A stretch of 12,533 nt of DNA, from positions 1-12,533 of the forward strand of contig DOMV01000494.1 in assembly GCA_003509805.1 (NCBI GenBank), given 5' to 3'. The first letter of the stretch is position 1; every line of letters begins with the position of its first letter. This document shows positions 5,120 through 12,533 of the stretch, in pieces. The position numbers and the translations under genes are program-made. This DNA comes from Planctomycetaceae bacterium. Its GTDB lineage: Bacteria; Planctomycetota; Planctomycetia; Pirellulales; Thermoguttaceae. A model generated the notes under the pieces. That model was given only the letters and a program-made list of their open reading frames with translations, was not told where the DNA came from and searched no databases.

Positions 5120-8100
5120 ATGCTTTTCCACTCGACACACACGCTGTTGTCCGGCAGTGATATTCTGGAAAGACTCCTCTGCAATCATCGAATGTCCATC
5201 CTGGTCATCGATGTCGAGGCCAGGGTCACGCTCATCGGCGGCAAGCTGCTGGAGCTCGTCGATTATTCCAGCGCCGACTGCCTTGGAAAAACCGTCGACG
5301 AACTGTTTTCCTTCGATCCCGGCATCGCCGTCTATTATCGCCGTGCCTTGCAGGGCGTCGCGGACAAGCTGATCGTCATCAACGAGAGGAACCAGGTCGA
5401 AATCCATTTCGAACCGATTCGAAACGACGAAGGGCATCTCGTCGGGGCGCTGGGATACGATCTCGTCCTGGCCGACCGGGAGCGGCTGCTCCAGGCGCAA
5501 CAGGAGCGGGAGCGGCAACTGGCGGAACTGCTCGACAATTCGATCGACGGCGTTTTGCTCCTTGATTGCCGGTATGTGATCAAACGTTCGAACGCCGTCG
5601 TCGAAAAAATGTACAACGACGGACGACCGCTGGCCGGCCACATTTGTTATCAGCGGATTCGCGGCCGATCCAAAATCTGCAAGCAATGCCCCGTCGCGGA
5701 AGTCTTCCGGACGAAAACCGCCGTCACGGCGCAATTCTTCGATGAAGGGTTGAAACGATACATCGCCGTTCATGCCGCTCCCTTGTTCGATGATCGGGGC
5801 GAAGAAGTGATCGGGGCTCTTGAAACGCTCCGGGACGTCACGCAGGTGATCGAATACGCCCATCAGATCAAATCGCAGGAATTGCTGGTCAACGACATTT
5901 TTTCCAGCATCCGCGACAGCGTCTTCATCATCAATTCCGACTTTACGATCCTCCGCGCCAATCCCGCCTTCGAAGCACTCCGGGGGTGCGGTCTCCCCCT
6001 CGCGGGAAGGAAGTGTTATGAAATCACGGGCCTGGACGGTCCCTGCCCGTACTGCGAAGTGTACAAGGTTTTCACGAACAGGGAGGCGGTGGTCTTTGTC
6101 CACCAACAACCCGAAGACGATGCTTTCCTGCCCGGACAGTGGCAGGAACATTCCTGCCATCCGGTTGTTTCCGAAGACGGTGACGTGACCGCCGCCGTCT
6201 GCATCATCCGCGACATTACCGACCGCAAGGCCGACGAAGAAGCCCAGGAACGGCACCGGAACGAACTGGAAATGAAGGTCAGGGAGCGGACCCGGGAACT
6301 CAAGAAGAGCGAATCGACCATGCAGGCGATTCTCCTGAACAGCAATGTCCCGATCCTTTTCACCGATCCGGCCCAGCGCATCGTTTTCGTCAACAGCGCC
6401 CTGCTGGAAATCATGGGTTACGAGGAAAAAGACCTGCTCGGAAACGACGTCGTGATGCTGTATCCGAACAAGATCAAGCGATATCGGAATTTCGAGATAC
6501 TGAGGAAGCGAATCGTTTCCGGGCGGCTGGAAAAGTATCGTACGATTACACAGCTTCTCCGGAAGGACGGCGGATTGATCGACGTCGACTTGAATATCGC
6601 TTCCGTTTTCGACGAACACGGAAACGTGATGGCGCTGGTCATGGCGGTCCTGGACATCACGAAAACCCTGCAAACGCTGGAAGCCTTGAAAATGGCCCGC
6701 CAGCAGGCGGAAGAAGCCAGCATCGCCAAGAGTCAGTTCCTGGCCACGATGAGCCACGAGATCAGGACGCCGCTCAACGGCGTCATCGGCCTCACGGACC
6801 TGCTGCTCCACAGCGATTTGGACGACCGGCAGCGGAACTATGCGCAGTTGGCGCAGGCTTCGGGAACGTATCTGTTGACGCTCATCAACGATATCCTCGA
6901 CTTTTCGAAGATCGAAGCGGGCAAACTGGAAATCATCGACGCTCCTTTCGACCTGATTGAAATGGTCGAGTCGGTGTTGGGGATCCTTGCCGCCAAGGCG
7001 CAGGACAGCCACCTGGAATTGTGCGGCCTGTTCCTCTCGGGCTTGCCGCGCCACGTCGTCGGAGACGGCGACCGGATACGGCAGATCCTGGTGAACTTCA
7101 TCGGCAACGCCGTCAAATTCACGTCGAAAGGCGGCGTCAAGCTGGTCGTCGCCGTGGAAACGTGGTTTGACGTGGACAAAAAATCGTACTGCATGGTGCG
7201 TTTCGAGGTTTCCGATACGGGAATCGGCGTCCCGGAGGAAAGCGCCCACCGCCTGTTCCATTCCTTTTCCCAGGTCGACGCCTCGCACATGAAGAAATAC
7301 GGCGGTACGGGCCTCGGGTTGGCGATCTCCAAGGAACTGGTTCAACTCATGGGCGGCGATATCGGCCACAGGACGAACGAACACGGCGGTTCCACGTTCT
7401 GGTTCACCGTCCCGTTGCAGGCGGAACAAGACGCCGAAACCGTGGAAAACGTCTTGCGGCACGGTTCGTTGGAGTTCAAGGATATACCGGTACTGGTGGT
7501 CGACGACAATATCGTCCTCAACGACGTCCTGCGGCACCAACTGAACGAATGGGGGATGCTGGTCGCTATCGCCCGAAACAAAGCGGAGGCGTTGGCGATG
7601 CTGAAATGCGCCCATGCCGACGCCCGGCCTTTCCGGCTCGTGATTATCGACAACGACCTGGAGGGTTCGCCCGGGATCGAATTGGCCGAAGAAATCGCCT
7701 CCTGCGACGATTTCCTGGCAATCGGCATGATCCTGCTGACTCCGCTGTCGAACGAATTCGAGGGACCGTCCATACCCCTCCGGTACGTCGACAAGATCAT
7801 CGGTAAGCCGTTGACCGGTTCCACCCTGTTCAACAGCGTCCTGAGCGTCCTGACCGACAAGGTGATCGTCGGGGCGGATCGGACAGATCTTTTGCAGACC
7901 ATGAAGCAAACGTGGGTCAAAGAGCGCACGTTCCAGAAGATACTCGACGATTTTTCCGTGGAAAGGGATGTCGACGACATGGCGGCGGAAACCTGCGACG
8001 ACGGGACGCCGGTCATTTTGATCGCCGAGGACAATCGCGTGAACCAAATCGTCGTTTCGGAAATCCTGGCCCAGGCCGGTTTCCGCTACGAAATCGCGGG

Positions 8101-8404
8101 ACACGGGGAGAAGGTTTGTGAAGCGGTTGCGGCCAGGGTGTTTTCCCTGGTCCTGATGGACTGCCAGATGCCGATCATGGACGGATTCCAGGCGACGGAC
8201 ATGATACGCCGGATGGAGCGGGGGCAGGAAACCAGGTCCCCGGCACACCGGGGGCGCATTCCGATCATCGCGCTGACGGCCAATGCGACGGATGGCGACG
8301 AGTCCCGGTGCTTCCTGTCGGGTATGGACGATTATTGCAGCAAACCGATCCATGCCGAAAAGCTGATCTCCGTCATTCGGAAATGGTTGCCCACGATCGG
8401 CTGA
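5120..8404 (+). CDS. cytoplasmic hybrid sensor histidine kinase, PAS x4 - HisKA - HATPase - REC - REC
   Basis: 1094 aa with no membrane segment. In order: PAS at about 15-125, 135-240 and 255-370; a charged helix (about 372-402); a fourth PAS (403-520); HisKA with SHEIRTPLNG, phospho-His H546; HATPase with an N-box near residue 660-668 and the G-box GGTGLGLAIS (728-737); receiver 1 (788-912) and receiver 2 (965-1090). Receiver 2 is canonical (E970, D971, D1014 in DCQMPIMDG, T1053, K1075). Receiver 1 keeps D795/D796, the acceptor D844, T874 and K896, but the usual MP after the acceptor is lost. PAS 2 and PAS 3 each carry a three-cysteine motif. There is no HPt domain and no response regulator or output gene beside it, so a separate phosphotransfer partner is expected. 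The ATG at 5120 has only a weak GGGG ahead; an in-frame stop at 5102 limits upstream choices. The signal sensed is unknown. Confidence 0.96.
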   Translation: MLFHSTHTLLSGSDILERLLCNHRMSILVIDVEARVTLIGGKLLELVDYSSADCLGKTVDELFSFDPGIAVYYRRALQGVADKLIVINERNQVEIHFEPIRNDEGHLVGALGYDLVLADRERLLQAQQERERQLAELLDNSIDGVLLLDCRYVIKRSNAVVEKMYNDGRPLAGHICYQRIRGRSKICKQCPVAEVFRTKTAVTAQFFDEGLKRYIAVHAAPLFDDRGEEVIGALETLRDVTQVIEYAHQIKSQELLVNDIFSSIRDSVFIINSDFTILRANPAFEALRGCGLPLAGRKCYEITGLDGPCPYCEVYKVFTNREAVVFVHQQPEDDAFLPGQWQEHSCHPVVSEDGDVTAAVCIIRDITDRKADEEAQERHRNELEMKVRERTRELKKSESTMQAILLNSNVPILFTDPAQRIVFVNSALLEIMGYEEKDLLGNDVVMLYPNKIKRYRNFEILRKRIVSGRLEKYRTITQLLRKDGGLIDVDLNIASVFDEHGNVMALVMAVLDITKTLQTLEALKMARQQAEEASIAKSQFLATMSHEIRTPLNGVIGLTDLLLHSDLDDRQRNYAQLAQASGTYLLTLINDILDFSKIEAGKLEIIDAPFDLIEMVESVLGILAAKAQDSHLELCGLFLSGLPRHVVGDGDRIRQILVNFIGNAVKFTSKGGVKLVVAVETWFDVDKKSYCMVRFEVSDTGIGVPEESAHRLFHSFSQVDASHMKKYGGTGLGLAISKELVQLMGGDIGHRTNEHGGSTFWFTVPLQAEQDAETVENVLRHGSLEFKDIPVLVVDDNIVLNDVLRHQLNEWGMLVAIARNKAEALAMLKCAHADARPFRLVIIDNDLEGSPGIELAEEIASCDDFLAIGMILLTPLSNEFEGPSIPLRYVDKIIGKPLTGSTLFNSVLSVLTDKVIVGADRTDLLQTMKQTWVKERTFQKILDDFSVERDVDDMAAETCDDGTPVILIAEDNRVNQIVVSEILAQAGFRYEIAGHGEKVCEAVAARVFSLVLMDCQMPIMDGFQATDMIRRMERGQETRSPAHRGRIPIIALTANATDGDESRCFLSGMDDYCSKPIHAEKLISVIRKWLPTIG

Positions 8405-8419
8405 CGACCGGGCTGTCCG

Positions 8420-9922
8420 CTACAATAAATGCCTCGCCTTGATTTCGAGATATTTGTTTATCATCGGGGCGGTCAGTTCTTCGGGAAAAAGATCGAGGGT
8501 GATCGTCCCCGCGGCGCCCAGGTCGGCCAGCGTCTTGTGCCGCGTATTGATGATCTCGGCCGCGGCGGCGGCCTTCCACATTTCCCGGTCCGCGACCGCC
8601 CGGTCCGCCTTGCCGGTCACGAGGGCCATCTTGATCGAACGGTCCTCGATCCGCGTGTCCTCCCGCAGTTCCCGGAGCGATTCTTCGAAAGGACGCATCG
8701 GCCGGAACAGCGCCGAATCCCGCAGGAACACCCCCATCGGCAGGTGTTTGCCGACCAACCGGGTCAGGTGCCGCCGGATGCGTTCCGTGTTCACCGGATC
8801 GTTGACGTTGCTGATCAACGCGACCAGACTGCGTTTGCGGCAATGGGCGCCCAGGTAATAAAAGGCGTCGTCGAACCGGGTTTCGACCGACTCGGGAAAG
8901 ATGTCGTGCACCCCGTGCAGGAGCCGGTTCATCTGGAATCGGCCCGATTGCGGGGCGACATACCGGATCAGCCGGTTCGAAAAACAGATCATCCCGACGG
9001 CATCCCCTTGTCGAAGCGCGACATACGCCAACATCAGCATCGCGTTGAAGGAATGATCGAGCAGCGACATTCCCTCACCGGTCCGGTTCATCATCATCCG
9101 GCCGCAATCAATCATGAAAATGAGCCGCTGGTTCCGTGTCGCCTGGAAATCCTTGACCGTCAACTTGTTTCGTTTCGCCGTCGCCCGCCAGTCGATCTGT
9201 TTGAAGTTGTCGTCGATCATGTAATCGCGAAGCCGTTCGAAATCGTTGTCCTGACCGATCCGGCGAACCGAACGGACCCCGAGCTGCGCGAGCCGGTCGC
9301 TCCGGGCGAGGATTTCGTACTGGTCGAGCTGTTGCATGTCGGGATAAACATGCAGGTCGCTTTCACAGGGAATGCGCACGTAGCGCCGCCAGAGTCCGAA
9401 CACGCTCTCGAAACGAAGGAAGACGCAGTGGAGCCGGATATTGCCCCGTCGCAACGGGCGGACCTGGTATTCGAGCAATTCGGCGTGGCGCGGGGGAATC
9501 GTCCGTTCCGCGAATTCCTCCGGTTCCGCTTCGAATCCTTCGTCGAGATCGTCGCGAATCGTGAGCGTGACCGGGCGGTTCGAACGGTTTTCGACACGCA
9601 GCGTGATCGGGTGGCGTTTCGCAATCGAGACGATCCGTGCCGTCCGCCGCTCGACGGCGACGGCCGAACGGTGCAGCGGGAGCGTCAATAAATCATGGAC
9701 GAAAAAAATGACAATGACGAGATCGGCGGCGGCGACGGCGATCCAGGAACGACCGCTCAGGAACAGCAACGACGACATGACCGCCGGGATGAGCAGGAAC
9801 AGGACCAGCCGGCGGGTCGGAAAGGCGCGAAAACCCAGTGCCGCCGTGAGAAACGGGATCAGCAGGACCGGGAGCAGCAGCAGGATACGCCTGTCGAAAA
9901 AAAGAATGTCCATGCCCGTCAT
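8420..9922 (-). CDS. DUF58 domain membrane protein
   Basis: About 500 aa from the ATG at 9922; the ATG at 9913 is equally plausible and a TTG at 9949 less so. Three hydrophobic segments lie at the N-terminus (about 13-33, 39-58 and 61-82), then a beta-rich part, then the DUF58 core signature LRDYMIDDNFKQIDWRATAK and the following KDFQATRNQ. This is the von Willebrand-A-like domain found with MoxR ATPases. The metal-site motif, usually DxSxS, reads IDCGRMM here, so metal binding by the canonical site is doubtful; I recall DxGR in other members of the family. DUF58 genes normally follow a moxR gene and precede further VWA genes; none of these is next to it. It is divergent from dsbD and convergent with the sensor kinase, whose stop is only 15 bases away. 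Function unknown; a role in envelope assembly or chaperoning is inferred only from the family. Confidence 0.93.
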   Translation of the reverse strand: MTGMDILFFDRRILLLLPVLLIPFLTAALGFRAFPTRRLVLFLLIPAVMSSLLFLSGRSWIAVAAADLVIVIFFVHDLLTLPLHRSAVAVERRTARIVSIAKRHPITLRVENRSNRPVTLTIRDDLDEGFEAEPEEFAERTIPPRHAELLEYQVRPLRRGNIRLHCVFLRFESVFGLWRRYVRIPCESDLHVYPDMQQLDQYEILARSDRLAQLGVRSVRRIGQDNDFERLRDYMIDDNFKQIDWRATAKRNKLTVKDFQATRNQRLIFMIDCGRMMMNRTGEGMSLLDHSFNAMLMLAYVALRQGDAVGMICFSNRLIRYVAPQSGRFQMNRLLHGVHDIFPESVETRFDDAFYYLGAHCRKRSLVALISNVNDPVNTERIRRHLTRLVGKHLPMGVFLRDSALFRPMRPFEESLRELREDTRIEDRSIKMALVTGKADRAVADREMWKAAAAAEIINTRHKTLADLGAAGTITLDLFPEELTAPMINKYLEIKARHLL

Positions 9923-10126
9923 TCTAGTCGGACCGTCGCCGTCGCACAAGCCCGGAACGTCGCACCGGAAAGCAGGGAACGGATCGCAGTAACCGGATCA
10001 CGAGGGTGATGGAGGGGAGACTGTTAAAAAAGAAAAACGCCTATTATATTGAAAGATACGGGGGGCGGTTGGGATTCCCCGCCCGCGGGGCAAGGTCAGG
10101 TAACGGATTGGACATGTGAGACAACG
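9923..10126. promoter_or_regulatory. divergent DUF58/dsbD control region
   Basis: For dsbD, a -10-like TATTATATT stretch lies at 10042-10050 after an A-rich run. It is followed by a GC hairpin, GGGCGG (10063-10068) with CCGCCC (10079-10084), and an overlapping alternative, CCCC (10077-10080) with GGGG (10087-10090). The hairpin would sit at the 5' end of the dsbD mRNA, about 40-65 bases before the start. No clear promoter was recognised for DUF58. Confidence 0.4.
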
Positions 10127-12121
10127 ATGACGCGACGCATTTTATTTATTGTTTTCCTGTTTCTTTGTGCGACATCTTCCCCTGCGCAATCGTTGGACGA
10201 ACTTTACGGCGATATCGGCCTGTTCGGGAACTCCGGTGTGGGGGCGGCGACACAGAGCCGGATCGATATTGCGGTTTCCTATCAGGCCCCCTATCTTGTG
10301 TTGCGGGCGACGATCGATCCGGAGTGGCATCTTTACGCGTTTTCGCAACAAGCGGGGGCGACCATTCCGGCTCGCTTGACGTTGGACGGCGAGGAAACCG
10401 TTTTCGACGGCCCGATCCGGCCGACGTCGACGCCGACGGTTGAAGAGTATGAATACTACGACGTTCCTCTCGAATCGTTTTCGGGCGACGTTGTTTGGCT
10501 GATTCCGATTAAATCGGCGGAAAACCCGTCCGCTCCGGTCACCGTACCGATCACCGGCTCGTTGACGGGACAAATTTGCAAAAGCGGCCCCGGCGGCGTT
10601 TGTTTGCCGCCGTTTACCATCCCGTGGACCGCGCAAGAAGAGGATGACGATCCGGCTCCGCTCCTTGCCGCGGCGGAAAAAGTGCCCCGGGAATTCTGGT
10701 TCGATCCCGTGGCGCCACCGGCGCCCCCCTCAAACGCAGCCGCCTTGGCCGCAACCGATTCGACCGTGACCGATTCGGCGGCTCCGGCCGTCCCGGACTC
10801 CGGGCAACTTGCCGTAAAACAAAAGAATACCGGTGATTACAGCCGATTCCTTGACGGCTTGGAACCCCGCGAATCGGAAAAAATCGGCGGCCTGAGCACG
10901 GCCTTGTTGTGCGCCCTGCTCGGCGGTTTGATTCTCAATGTCATGCCTTGTGTCCTCCCGGTCATCGGGCTCAAAATCCTCTCGTTTTTCGAACAGGCCG
11001 GGCAAAGTCGCCGCCGTGCGTTTGCACTCAATCTTGTCTATTCGCTCGGTCTCCTTTCGGTCTTCCTGGCACTTGCGGCAATGAGCGTCGGTTTGAGCAA
11101 ACTTTTTACGTTCTCGTTGTTCAACATACTCATGTGCGTCGTCGTTTTCGCAATGGCCCTTTCGCTGATGGATATCTGGGAACTTTCCGCGCCGGCCTTC
11201 CTCGGACGCGGCAAAAGCGTCGAACTGATGCAGCGTGAAGGATTTACCGGGGCCTATTTCAAGGGAATCATCACGACGTTGCTCGCGATTCCCTGCGGGG
11301 CGCCCATGCTTTCTCCCGCGATCGGTTGGGCCGATGCACAAATCCGGGCCGGTCAAACGCCGCAGGTTTTTCTGCTTTATGCGACCATCGGCCTCGGAAT
11401 GGCCTTTCCCTACCTGCTGATCGGCGCCGTACCCGAACTGCTGCGTTTCCTTCCGAAACCGGGCGAATGGATGGACTCCTTCAAAAAGACCATGGGATTC
11501 TGCCTTTTGATCGCGGTCGTTTGGATCCTGTACTTCATCGAATTGGCACGCATCGTCCCGATGATCGCCGTCCTTTTCGCCGTTTGGTTCGCCTGCTGGA
11601 CGATCGGCCGCCTGCGGTATGGAACAATTCCGGTCTCAAAACGTTTTTTCGCCTGGGTCCGGGCAATCGCGGTCCTGGCGACGGCCGCCTTTTTTTCGTT
11701 CGAAATTCCGGGTGTGTCGAATCCCTGCACGCTCGAACGTGCCATGCGAAATCGGCTTAACGATTGGGCCGGTGTCGGCAACCGGGAACACTGGGCGTTT
11801 TACACGCATGGACGGCTTGTCGAAAACCTGCTTGACCGGAAAAAAACCGTCCTGGTCGATTTCACCGCCGATTGGTGCGTCAATTGCAAGGTGCTCGAAG
11901 CGACCGTGCTCGAATCGCAAACGGTTCTTTCGGAAATCGACCGTCGCGGTCTTGTTTCCCTGCAAGCGAACATCACCCGGTCGGAAGAAGCGAAAGCCCT
12001 GCTGAATACGCTCGGGCCCGAATCGGTTCCCGCGTTGGCGATTTTCACGCCCGACAAACCGAATGAGCCGTTGATCGTTCGCGGCAACTATACGGCCAAA
12101 ATGCTGATCGACCGGTTGTAA
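10127..12121 (+). CDS. dsbD: thiol:disulfide interchange protein, DsbD type
   Basis: 664 aa. DsbD proteins carry electrons from cytoplasmic thioredoxin across the inner membrane to periplasmic partners such as disulfide isomerases or cytochrome c maturation factors. All three redox modules are present. A signal peptide (MTRRILFIVFLFLCATSSPAQ) leads into an N-terminal DsbD-alpha-like domain with ICKSGPGGVCLPP (C151, C159). A proline/alanine-rich linker (about 195-245) follows. The multi-span membrane domain carries its cysteine pair in NVMPCVLPVIG (C275) and IPCGAPMLSP (C390). The C-terminal thioredoxin-like domain has FTADWCVNCK (C584, C587). The frame is open to 10049, but the ATG at 10127 is chosen because it starts exactly at the signal peptide. 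The ribosome-binding site is weak. No thioredoxin, DsbC or cytochrome maturation gene adjoins it, so the partner is unknown. Confidence 0.94.
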   Translation: MTRRILFIVFLFLCATSSPAQSLDELYGDIGLFGNSGVGAATQSRIDIAVSYQAPYLVLRATIDPEWHLYAFSQQAGATIPARLTLDGEETVFDGPIRPTSTPTVEEYEYYDVPLESFSGDVVWLIPIKSAENPSAPVTVPITGSLTGQICKSGPGGVCLPPFTIPWTAQEEDDDPAPLLAAAEKVPREFWFDPVAPPAPPSNAAALAATDSTVTDSAAPAVPDSGQLAVKQKNTGDYSRFLDGLEPRESEKIGGLSTALLCALLGGLILNVMPCVLPVIGLKILSFFEQAGQSRRRAFALNLVYSLGLLSVFLALAAMSVGLSKLFTFSLFNILMCVVVFAMALSLMDIWELSAPAFLGRGKSVELMQREGFTGAYFKGIITTLLAIPCGAPMLSPAIGWADAQIRAGQTPQVFLLYATIGLGMAFPYLLIGAVPELLRFLPKPGEWMDSFKKTMGFCLLIAVVWILYFIELARIVPMIAVLFAVWFACWTIGRLRYGTIPVSKRFFAWVRAIAVLATAAFFSFEIPGVSNPCTLERAMRNRLNDWAGVGNREHWAFYTHGRLVENLLDRKKTVLVDFTADWCVNCKVLEATVLESQTVLSEIDRRGLVSLQANITRSEEAKALLNTLGPESVPALAIFTPDKPNEPLIVRGNYTAKMLIDRL

Positions 12122-12175
12122 GAGACGAGTTGGCAGTCTGGTTGAACAGAAGAGATTTCGTGGCATTTTGGATAA

Positions 12176-12253
12176 GGCGCGACGTTTTGCGCCCGTCTCA
12201 ACGGGACGGAATGGACGGGATACCCCCATCCTGACAATCGTGTTCATTCCGTC
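12176..12253. other. structured 3' region after dsbD
   Basis: Successive inverted repeats: GGCGC (12176-12180) with GCGCC (12189-12193); CCCGT (12192-12196) with ACGGG (12201-12205), which shares bases with the first; and GACGGAATG (12205-12213) with CATTCCGTC (12245-12253), enclosing GGAT (12218-12221) and ATCC (12228-12231). No T-run follows on the plus strand, so factor-dependent termination, RNA stabilisation or an RNA element fits better than an intrinsic terminator. Confidence 0.4.
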
Positions 12254-12280
12254 GAAAAAATCCCTCTTGGCCCGGTTTGT

Positions 12281-12455
12281 AACGTATTATATACCGTAAA
12301 CGGCGGGACAATCCTCCCTCGCGCCATCGCCTGCCGTCCGAACGATCCGTTTAAGTGATTGTATGACAGGTAGTTGGGACGATCAGGTGCGGCAAGCTGA
12401 CTTGACTAGGCGGACTTTGACCAAATGTTCGTTTTCATCGTGTTTCCAGTATAAA
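12281..12455 (-). repeat. copy B of the dispersed repeat, inverted relative to copy A
   Basis: On the minus strand it carries the same blocks in the same order as 1650-1809, from TGGAAACACGATGAAAACG to the GTATATAATAC end. It has 12-13 extra bases between the first two blocks and CCG where copy A has an ATG. It points toward the 3' end of dsbD. Confidence 0.85.
12358..12363 (-). promoter_or_regulatory. putative -10 box TACAAT inside repeat copy B
   Basis: It sits 8 bases before CGGATCGTTCG, exactly as in copy A. A transcript would run leftward toward the hairpins behind dsbD. Confidence 0.4.
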
Positions 12456-12533
12456 CGCCGTCCGCTCAACCGCTCGTTTACCCTTCGGGCAGTGTTGTTT
12501 CCGGCGGGCAGGCGTTCCGGTACGGCGTCGAAT
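12383..12533 (-). CDS. possible 3' end of a gene entering from the right edge
   Basis: A frame of 49 codons, open to the window end, stops at TGA 12383-12385. Third positions are G/C-rich and the composition is protein-like (FDAVPERLPAGNNTARRVNE at the left of the peptide), but no family was recognised. The last 23 codons overlap repeat copy B. In copy A the matching stretch is also open, but in the three differing codons of the best-conserved block every change alters the residue. This argues against a conserved protein there. Confidence 0.3.
   Translation of the reverse strand, partial: FDAVPERLPAGNNTARRVNERLSGRRLYWKHDENEHLVKVRLVKSACRT

Larger units (their letters stand above)
12122..12533. 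other. 412-base terminal stretch without a confirmed gene
   Basis: It holds the hairpin cluster after dsbD (to about 12253), repeat copy B (12281-12455, minus strand) with its TACAAT box, and a minus-strand frame entering from the right edge. No tRNA or other known RNA was recognised. Confidence 0.6.

Noticed and set aside
4937..8353. 1138-codon minus-strand open frame
   Set aside because: It is antisense to the sensor kinase, whose domain motifs are unmistakable. The Asp/Gln/Val-rich product is a mirror effect of GC-biased codons.
8421..8426. TACAAT as a promoter between the kinase and DUF58
   Set aside because: It sits in the DUF58 stop region in the 15-base gap between convergent genes, with no -35 or TGn extension and no gene to serve.
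8429..9691. 420-codon plus-strand open frame over the DUF58 gene
   Set aside because: It is an antisense shadow; the DUF58 signature on the minus strand is clear.
1650..12455. The inverted repeats as ends of a 10.8-kb mobile element
   Set aside because: The enclosed genes include the essential pyrH, no transposase or integrase is present, no target-site duplication was seen, and the repeats are only about three-quarters identical and asymmetric in length.

Overview
The window looks like a stretch of the chromosome of a Gram-negative bacterium, about 55-60% G+C by eye. I infer Planctomycetota. The inference rests on the style of the membrane-anchored hypothetical protein beside a dus gene, the isolated pyrH without rpsB/tsf next to it, the DUF58 and DsbD-like proteins, and long gaps between genes. 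No rRNA, tRNA, CRISPR array, transposase or phage gene was found.

Layout. Bases 1-1644 (minus strand): the 5' part of a tRNA-dihydrouridine synthase gene, preceded by a 395-aa uncharacterised protein with a variable middle and two C-terminal membrane segments. Bases 1645-2231: an AT-rich gap with a promoter-bearing repeat, a possible 31-codon ORF and an intrinsic terminator, then the promoter of the next gene. Bases 2232-3428 (plus): a BtaA/DUF3419 enzyme of betaine-lipid synthesis. Bases 3429-3651: a 15-bp tandem repeat and a possible 29-aa membrane peptide. Bases 3652-4383 (minus): UMP kinase PyrH with a repeat-rich leader. Bases 4384-5119: a large divergent control region with a run of hairpin and T-tract modules. 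Bases 5120-8404 (plus): a 1094-aa cytoplasmic hybrid sensor kinase (four PAS, HisKA, HATPase, two receivers). Bases 8420-9922 (minus): a DUF58 protein, convergent with the kinase. Bases 10127-12121 (plus): a DsbD-type transmembrane thiol reductase. Bases 12122-12533: a structured 3' region, a second copy of the promoter-bearing repeat in inverted orientation, and possibly the end of a gene entering from the right.

The genes do not form one pathway. Nucleotide metabolism (PyrH), tRNA modification (Dus), lipid synthesis (BtaA), signalling (hybrid kinase) and periplasmic redox (DsbD) sit mostly as single-gene units with their own promoters. No complete new system can be proven here. The least explained structure is the 160-175 bp repeat at 1650-1809 and, inverted, at 12281-12455. 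Both copies keep a TACAAT -10 box and a block of about 69 bp just downstream, and the differences do not look like protein-level selection. A second pattern is a set of 15-bp tandem duplications at five places, four inside one gene and one between genes.
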